DNA of 64,000 nt, taken from the NCBI GenBank assembly GCA_052161645.1, contig CP197414.1, one strand, 5' to 3'. The position numbers were made by a program, and so were the translations under genes. Shown here piece after piece: positions 58,278 through 64,000 of the stretch. The notes beneath the pieces were generated by a model. That model had not been told where the DNA came from and ran no database searches. It worked only from the letters and a program-made list of their open reading frames with translations. This DNA is from Laterigemmans sp052161645. GTDB taxonomy: Bacteria; Planctomycetota; Planctomycetia; Pirellulales; Pirellulaceae. The stretch's first letter is position 1. Every line of letters starts with the position of its first letter.

Positions 58278-58631
58278 CTAAAATTTCTTGAGCGAAATCT
58301 CTTCGGTTTTATCGATGTCAAACATGCGATCGAGTCTCGTGATCGCGAACACTTCGCGAATCTGCGGGTGCAAATTGCAAATCCGAACTTTGCCCCCCAC
58401 TTTTTTAACTCGCGAATGCAGGGCGAGCAATTTATTGAGAGCGGCGGACGAGAGAAATTCTACGCCTTCGAAGTTGAGCAATAGCTCATGCTTGTTGTGC
58501 TCTTCGACCAACGCGATCAGTTCGGCCCCGAGTTGTTCAATTTCGGAAGCATCGATGATTTTGCGATCAACAAACCGAACGACACTCGCTCGGTCCAAAT
58601 CTACCACCACTAAACGCTCGGGGCTGGACAT
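58278..58631 (-). CDS. STAS-domain anti-sigma factor antagonist
   Basis: 117 residues from the ATG at 58631. 'VRFVDRKIIDASEIEQLGAELIALVEE', 'LLLNFEGVEFLSSAALNKLLAL' with the phosphorylatable Ser pair, and 'RICNLHPQIREVFAITRLDRMFDI' are the STAS core. Unphosphorylated, it would bind the RsbW-like kinase encoded downstream and release its sigma factor. Length is typical. Divergent from gyrA across 359 bases. Confidence 0.92.
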   Translation of the reverse strand: MSSPERLVVVDLDRASVVRFVDRKIIDASEIEQLGAELIALVEEHNKHELLLNFEGVEFLSSAALNKLLALHSRVKKVGGKVRICNLHPQIREVFAITRLDRMFDIDKTEEISLKKF

Positions 58632-58990
58632 GCAACTCTCCGGATACACGATAATGTTCAAAAAACGGTACAAGCCGGTTGATTGGTGAAAAAGCCCATA
58701 AATGGCAATCCACTAACCGCAGCTCGTCGCCTCCAAACCCAACTAACAAAGCTAGGCATCCTCTGAGCAACTTCGCTTGCCCCCCGGCCTCTGCCGACTT
58801 CGGGGGAGCTGAACCCGCTGCCTAAGCTCCAAAGCGTAATATGTTTGACAGCAAATGACAACTTGGGATCACCCAAGGTTTCCCCGGAGGTCGCCGGGTG
58901 GTGGAGCGAGCGGATAAATCGTAGAATTCGGGCTCTGGGTACGAGGTAAAAAGTGCTTTACCTCAGGCTTTCTCCTGCGAGGACGGCTCC
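58632..58990. other. Divergent promoter region between STAS gene and gyrA
   Basis: 359 bases without a gene. It must hold promoters for both directions. Shortly before gyrA are ATCGTAGAATTCG and a purine-rich ribosome binding site (GAGGACGG). I cannot single out -35/-10 boxes with confidence. Confidence 0.5.
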
Positions 58991-61891
58991 TTGTCTACAG
59001 ACGGTAGTGGAAATGGCGGAAATGGCGGTGGTCCCTCGGGAAACACGCCTTTCGAAGAGAACAATGGCGGGATCGGAGGAGCGGGCGCCCTCCGCTTGAT
59101 CAATTTACCCATTGAAGAAGAGCTGCGGGAAAGTTACTTAACTTACGCAATGAGCGTAATCGTCAGCCGTGCGCTGCCTGACGTTCGCGACGGCCTCAAG
59201 CCCAGCCAGCGGCGAATTTTGGTGGCCATGAACGACCTCAATTTGGGGCCTGGCAGTCGTCGAGTCAAATGCGCCAAGATTTCAGGCGACACTTCGGGAA
59301 ATTACCACCCTCACGGGGAGAGCGTGATATACCCGACGCTGGTGCGGATGGCCCAAGAGTGGAACATGCGTTCCATATTGATCGACAAGCAGGGTAATTT
59401 CGGTTCCATCGCTGGTCTTCCACCGGCTGCGATGCGGTATACCGAAGCTCGTTTGTCGAGCGTGGCCGCCATGATGTTGGACGACCTCAAGTTAGACACG
59501 GTCGACTACATTCCCACCTATGACGAGGCCAGGACTGAACCGACAGTTCTACCCAGTCGGTTTCCAAACTTATTGGTTAATGGTGCCAACGGGATTGCCG
59601 TGGGGATGGCAACCAGCATCCCTCCTCACAACCCCACGGAAGTCTGCGAAGCGGTGATTCGGGTGGTTGATAACCCGGATATTTCCATGGAAGAGTTGAT
59701 GGAGATTATTCCCGGCCCTGACTTTCCGACCGGCGGGATTATTTGCGGCCGGGCAGCCATTCGCCGAGGGTATTACACTGGCCGTAGCACGATCGTGGTG
59801 AGGGCTCGCTGTACGATTGAGCAGATGAAGGGGAATCGATCACGGATCGTTGTCTCGGAGATTCCTTTCCAGCAGTATCGCGACCGAGTGATCGAGAAAA
59901 TCGCCGCCTTGGTCAATGGCGATCGCATCAAGGGCATTTCAGGGATCCAGGATGAGAGTGACCTGAACGAGCCGGTGCGGATGGTGATCGACATCAAGCG
60001 GGACGCCGATCCCGAGGTGGTGCTGAACCAACTGTATCAGTTTTCTCCGCTACAAGATTCCTTCTCCTTGATCTTGTTGGCGTTGGTCGACGGCAAGCCA
60101 CGTGAGTTGAATCTGAAGGAAATGATCGTCGAGTTCATTCGCCACCGCGTGACGGTGATTCGGCGAAGGACTCAGTTTCTGTTAGCCAAAGCTCGGCGGC
60201 GTAAACATACGGTCGAAGGCTTGTTGCTGGCCCTGGCAAACATTGATGAAATCATTCGCATCATCCGCAGCAGCTCGACCCAAGCCGAGGCCAAAACTCG
60301 CTTGATGGATGTCGCCTGTCCCGCTTCGATGATGCAGCGGGCGTTGGGGGACACCGGGTTTGCTCAGTTTGTTGTCGAGCGTGGTGAGGCCGATTCTTAT
60401 ACGTTAACGAGTGTCCAGACCGACGCCATTTTGCGGATGACTTTGGGCCAATTGGTTAATTTGGAACAGCAAAAACTGGCAGACGAACACGCTTCTTTGC
60501 TGGAAGAAATCACCGGATACCTCGACATCCTTGGCGATCCTGAGCGAATTTACACAATCATTCGCGAGGATATGGAAGAGGCAAAACGTCGTTTTGGTAG
60601 CCCGCGACGGACTGAGATTTCTGGCGAAGAGCTGGGTAACATCGATCTTGAGGATCTGATCACCGAAGAAACGATGGTGGTTTCGATCTCACACCGAGGT
60701 TACATCAAACGCATCTCAGCAAGTACCTACCGGGCACAACGGCGCGGTGGCAAGGGGATGAAAGGTGCGAAGGCCGAGGACGAAGATCCGATCGAACACT
60801 TGTTCGTAGCCAGCACGCACGCTTACCTGCTGTTTATTACTACCACCGGTAAAGTTTATTGGCAGAAGGTTTATGATTTGCCGCAGCTGGCTCGCGAGGC
60901 TCGCGGTCGCGCGATTGTTAATTTGTTGAATTTGGCCGAAGGTGAGCAAATTGCTCAATGTTTAGCCATTCGTGATTTCGATCAACCAGGTCACTTTATT
61001 ATAATGGCCACCCGCGGTGGGCTGGTGAAAAAGACGACGCTAGAAAGTTATAGCCGTCCCAAACGTGGTGGCATTATTGCCATCAAGTTGCGTGAAGGTG
61101 ATGAATTGGTCGATGCGGCGGTCGTCGGCCCGGGCAGCGAAGTGGTGTTGGTAACCGGAAAAGGCATGGCAATTCGGTTCCCCGAAAGTGACGCCCGACC
61201 GATGGGGCGGAACACTTCCGGAGTGAAAGGAATTAATCTCGGCAAAGACGATCATGTGGTCGGGATGGTTGTCGCCGATCCTGATGCCACGCTGCTGACC
61301 GTTTGCGAAAACGGATACGGCAAGCGAACTTACTTTGGCCCCAACGCCGCTGCGGTTGATGATGCCGACGAAGAGGGTGGTGCCGACGCGACTGCGGAAT
61401 CGGTGGAATCCGCGGAGCCAGCATCTGACGGTGGCGCGGACGAGAGTGGCGAGGAAAGTGCCAACGGTTCGGCACGTTACCGCACTCAACGTCGTGGTGG
61501 TAAAGGGCTACGCGACATTCGCACCACGCAGCGGAATGGTCCAGTGATCAGCATTGTGTCGGTTAACGACGATGACGAAGTGTTAATGATGACGGCTAGG
61601 GGCAAGATTCAGCGAATCGCCACCAAGGATATCAGCGTGATCGGCCGGAACACGCAAGGTGTGCGAATCATGAGCATGGACGACAGTGATACCTTGATCG
61701 CCGCTGTGCGCGTTCCGCCAGAAGACAAAGTTGCCGAAGGAGAGTTAGCGGTTGTTGGCCCGAATGTTGTTGCTCCGAATACTGATGGCGCGGCTGGGAT
61801 GGCTCACGCTGACGAGCCTGTCGAACCACTGGCTGGGGAGAATGATGATGCCTCGGCTGGCGATTCAACGGACGATAGTTCAAACGAATAA
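58991..61891 (+). CDS. gyrA: DNA gyrase subunit A
   Basis: 966 residues from a TTG at 58991 (ribosome binding site GAGGACGG, four to six bases upstream). A 30-residue Gly/Asn-rich start precedes the type II core: 'YLTYAMSVIVSRALPDVRDGLKPSQRRI' and catalytic Tyr150 in 'AAMRYTEARL'. The quinolone region reads 'YHPHGESVIYPTLVRMAQ': Ser111 fits E. coli Ser83, and Pro115 stands where Asp87 is. The C-terminal wrapping domain has the GyrA box QRRGGKG twice (about residues 580 and 835), with a 50-residue acidic insert before the second, and an acidic tail. Longer than the usual 800-880. Confidence 0.96.
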   Translation: MSTDGSGNGGNGGGPSGNTPFEENNGGIGGAGALRLINLPIEEELRESYLTYAMSVIVSRALPDVRDGLKPSQRRILVAMNDLNLGPGSRRVKCAKISGDTSGNYHPHGESVIYPTLVRMAQEWNMRSILIDKQGNFGSIAGLPPAAMRYTEARLSSVAAMMLDDLKLDTVDYIPTYDEARTEPTVLPSRFPNLLVNGANGIAVGMATSIPPHNPTEVCEAVIRVVDNPDISMEELMEIIPGPDFPTGGIICGRAAIRRGYYTGRSTIVVRARCTIEQMKGNRSRIVVSEIPFQQYRDRVIEKIAALVNGDRIKGISGIQDESDLNEPVRMVIDIKRDADPEVVLNQLYQFSPLQDSFSLILLALVDGKPRELNLKEMIVEFIRHRVTVIRRRTQFLLAKARRRKHTVEGLLLALANIDEIIRIIRSSSTQAEAKTRLMDVACPASMMQRALGDTGFAQFVVERGEADSYTLTSVQTDAILRMTLGQLVNLEQQKLADEHASLLEEITGYLDILGDPERIYTIIREDMEEAKRRFGSPRRTEISGEELGNIDLEDLITEETMVVSISHRGYIKRISASTYRAQRRGGKGMKGAKAEDEDPIEHLFVASTHAYLLFITTTGKVYWQKVYDLPQLAREARGRAIVNLLNLAEGEQIAQCLAIRDFDQPGHFIIMATRGGLVKKTTLESYSRPKRGGIIAIKLREGDELVDAAVVGPGSEVVLVTGKGMAIRFPESDARPMGRNTSGVKGINLGKDDHVVGMVVADPDATLLTVCENGYGKRTYFGPNAAAVDDADEEGGADATAESVESAEPASDGGADESGEESANGSARYRTQRRGGKGLRDIRTTQRNGPVISIVSVNDDDEVLMMTARGKIQRIATKDISVIGRNTQGVRIMSMDDSDTLIAAVRVPPEDKVAEGELAVVGPNVVAPNTDGAAGMAHADEPVEPLAGENDDASAGDSTDDSSNE

Positions 61892-61955
61892 AAGTTCAAA
61901 AGAATAAATTGCCACGCAGCTGATTTCCTGCTTGTTTGCTGCCAAGGATCATTTC

Positions 61956-62738
61956 ATGAGCGCCGAGGAAGAGCTGCCCGAGGAGGCTGAAAGCGAGGAA
62001 GAAGGATACTCGCTGGAGGATCTCGGCGCGGCTTATGCGCGGGCGATGGTCGAGTCGGGGTTACTGCCGGAGTCACCCGAGCAACCGGAGTCAGAGCGGG
62101 GTGAAGCGGGGCAGGGGGATGACGATGACTTTGAACAATCAACCGCATCGCGGGAGCCTGCTGTGGGGATTGCCTCCGAGCTCGGCACCGATGGAAACGT
62201 GACTCCGCAAGCGATCGTCGAAGCGGCTTTGTTTGTTGGTCACCCGGACAACGAGTTATTAACTGCCGCGCAGATCGCCCGCACAATGCGAGGCGTTTCC
62301 GCCGCTGAGGTCGAAGAGCTGGTCGATGTGTTGAATGTCGAATACGAGCAAGCCGGCCATGCTTATCGAATTTGGCGTCGCGAGGGGGGCGGATTGCTGC
62401 TGGGATTAGCCGATGCGATGCGTCCGATTCGTGATGCTTTCTATGGTAAGATTCGTGAAACCCGCTTGACGCAAGCGGCGATCGACGTGCTAGCACTGGT
62501 GGCTTATCAGCCCGGAGTAACGTCTGTTCAAATCACCGATCAGCGCAGCAAAGATTCAGCCGCGGTGATCAACCAGATGGTGCGTCGTGAGCTGTTGGAA
62601 GTGCGACGAGAGGATCGCGGGGCGGGCAAACCTGTGGCTTGTTATTATCCCACGACGCGATTGCTGAATTTACTGGGCGTTAGTAGTTTGGACGATTTGC
62701 CGTTAGTCGATGAGGCCGATATTGCTCCGCAAGTGTAG
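61956..62738 (+). CDS. scpB: Segregation and condensation protein B
   Basis: 260 residues from the ATG at 61956 (AAGGA seven bases upstream). The first 85 residues are strongly acidic and probably disordered. The ScpB double winged-helix follows: 'IVEAALFVGHPDNELLTAAQIARTMRG', 'LLLGLADAMRPIRDAFY', 'LTQAAIDVLALVAYQPGVTSVQI' and 'RRELLEVRR'. It joins ScpA and SMC in condensing chromosomes. Follows gyrA by 64 bases, probably in the same transcript. Confidence 0.92.
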   Translation: MSAEEELPEEAESEEEGYSLEDLGAAYARAMVESGLLPESPEQPESERGEAGQGDDDDFEQSTASREPAVGIASELGTDGNVTPQAIVEAALFVGHPDNELLTAAQIARTMRGVSAAEVEELVDVLNVEYEQAGHAYRIWRREGGGLLLGLADAMRPIRDAFYGKIRETRLTQAAIDVLALVAYQPGVTSVQITDQRSKDSAAVINQMVRRELLEVRREDRGAGKPVACYYPTTRLLNLLGVSSLDDLPLVDEADIAPQV

Positions 62739-62895
62739 TTTTTTCGTGGAATCAACCTGAGAATCAGATCAACCTGAGAATCAGCGACTTGCGAAGTGAA
62801 GTTCGGGGGAGGCGTCTCGGTTTGATTTGAAAGATTTTAATTTGAATCATTGAGCTCACGAAGTGGGGTACTAGTTATGAAGGCGGAACACAGCG

Positions 62896-64000
62896 ATGCA
62901 AATTGATTCGGAACAGGCAATTGAGCGGGTGATGAAGTTGATGGCGATTCCGGGCAAAAGTTGTCAGGAAGGTTTAATTTCTGAGGCGGTTGTTGGAGAA
63001 TTAAGAGCCGCCGGGGTGCCAGCCGACGACATTCTGCTCGATGACGCACACACGCGAACAAATTTACCTGGCGAAGTGGGCAATTTGATTGTTCGCATCC
63101 CGGGGACGAAACCGGGCCCCACAGTGCTGTTGTCCGCCCATCTGGACACCGTCCCGATTTGCGTTGGCTGTCAGCCTGTCCGCGAGGGCGAGCATGTTCG
63201 CTCGGCCGATCCGTCGACTGGACTGGGAGCCGATAACCGGGCTGGTGTCGCGGCTATTTTGACTGCGGCGTTAGAATTGCTGAAATCAGACCGGCCTTAC
63301 TCGCCGCTGGTGTTGTGTTTTTTCGTACAGGAAGAGATCGGTTTACAAGGCTCTCGCAATCTTGACCCTCAGGTCCTGGGACCGATCGACTTAGCCTTGA
63401 ACTTTGATGGTGGTACCGTCGACAAATTGGTTGTGGGCGCGACGGGCGGCGAGCGGATGCGGATCAACATATCCGGCAAGGCATCACACGCTGGCATTGC
63501 CCCGGAGGAGGGCGTCAACGCTGGCACGATTGCCTCCTTGGCGATCGCCAGTTTGTATCGCGACGGCTGGCTGGGGCGAGTTGAGCGGGGTGGCGGGATG
63601 GGCACTTCCAATGTGGGAGTCATTAGCGGTGGTGAAGCGACCAACGTAGTGTTGCCCGAGCTGCTCGTGCGAGCCGAGGCGCGGAGCCATGACAGCGACA
63701 TGCGAACGCGGATTGTGGAAGCCTTTCGGGCTGCCTTTGCGACGGCGGCTGAGGAGGTCAAGTCGCCTCAAGGTGTGGTGGGCTCGGTGCAGTTCAGTTC
63801 GCAATTGGATTATGACTCGTTTCGTTTGCCGGACGACTCGGCCAGCGTGCTGGCAGCGAAGGCAGCAGTCACCCAGTTGGGTCGCGAGCCGGTGTCGGCG
63901 ATGGCTGGCGGCGGAGTCGATGCCAACTGGTTGTATCGGCACGGCATTCATGCAGTAACGCTGGGTTGTGGTCAGCGAGACGTGCACACCACGGCGGAGC
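62896..64000 (+). CDS. M20 family peptidase (PepT-like), 3' end outside window
   Basis: Frame open from the ATG at 62896 to the end of the window, at least 368 residues. Zinc-binding motifs of M20/M42 peptidases: 'VLLSAHLDTVPIC' (His-x-Asp), 'TGLGADNRAGVAA' (bridging Asp), 'CFFVQEEIGLQGS' (Glu-Glu), 'ALNFDGGTVDK' (Asp). A lid domain starts 'INISGKASHAGIAPEEGVNA'. Closest in style to tripeptidase T-like enzymes that trim peptides in the cytoplasm. The final His ligand should lie at the very end or just beyond the window. Confidence 0.9.
   Translation, partial: MQIDSEQAIERVMKLMAIPGKSCQEGLISEAVVGELRAAGVPADDILLDDAHTRTNLPGEVGNLIVRIPGTKPGPTVLLSAHLDTVPICVGCQPVREGEHVRSADPSTGLGADNRAGVAAILTAALELLKSDRPYSPLVLCFFVQEEIGLQGSRNLDPQVLGPIDLALNFDGGTVDKLVVGATGGERMRINISGKASHAGIAPEEGVNAGTIASLAIASLYRDGWLGRVERGGGMGTSNVGVISGGEATNVVLPELLVRAEARSHDSDMRTRIVEAFRAAFATAAEEVKSPQGVVGSVQFSSQLDYDSFRLPDDSASVLAAKAAVTQLGREPVSAMAGGGVDANWLYRHGIHAVTLGCGQRDVHTTAE

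Overview
The window reads as a planctomycete chromosome, most likely from the Pirellulaceae (Rhodopirellula/Blastopirellula type). The evidence is three secreted Cys-type sulfatases, Gly/Asp-rich proteins, moderately high GC, and a housekeeping end holding tRNA-Asn, an RsbW/STAS pair, gyrA, scpB and an M20 peptidase. No genome search was possible, so the assignment rests on gene content.

Positions 1 to about 51,440 look like one large integrated tailed-phage element whose left end lies outside the window. Its leftward (minus) late operon runs from terminase (25.9 kb) through a gpW-position gene, lambda-type portal, fused prohead protease-capsid, DUF2190 decoration protein, head-tail genes, tail tube, two tail chaperones, repeat-rich tail proteins, tape measure and distal tail genes, and ends in a collagen-like Gly-X-Y protein cut by the window edge. 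The operon is interrupted at 16.5-23.4 kb by a cargo of three sulfatases. The full terminase lies on its right, and a diverged, stop-containing copy of the terminase 3' end lies on its left.

From 26.1 to 32.8 kb, small phage genes read rightward. They include an amidoligase, a HARE-HTH protein, a DUF4314 protein and a family of three small paralogues. Five of these transcription units share a leader with fixed internal spacing. An IS110-family (IS1111-like) element has inserted into one of these leaders, and its non-coding end carries a stem-loop whose two internal-loop strands match the two halves of the insertion site. From 32.8 to 43.1 kb, a leftward replication/recombination module encodes a ParB-methyltransferase, HNH endonuclease, PrimPol-DUF3987 protein, helicase, RusA, DUF669, a Sak4-like ATPase and a sigma-factor-like protein. 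From 43.2 to 51.4 kb come a Mrr-like gene between direct repeats, a LexA-like repressor heading an operon with two unrecognised large proteins, and the integration triad of DUF2924, large serine recombinase and HTH protein.

From 51.4 to 57 kb is variable chromosome: a PhyH-type dioxygenase whose 3' end overlaps the phage HTH gene, an AlkZ-related protein, an ICMT-like methyltransferase, a dual-specificity phosphatase, a broken gene and a VF530 protein. Core genes follow from 57.2 kb.

The most distinctive signals are regulatory. One is a two-block element with invariant spacing before four phage transcription units. The second is the five-copy leader that also starts a short conserved reading frame (Met-Ala-His-x-Cys in most copies). 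The third is the guide-RNA-like hairpin of the insertion sequence, which can be checked against the site actually hit.
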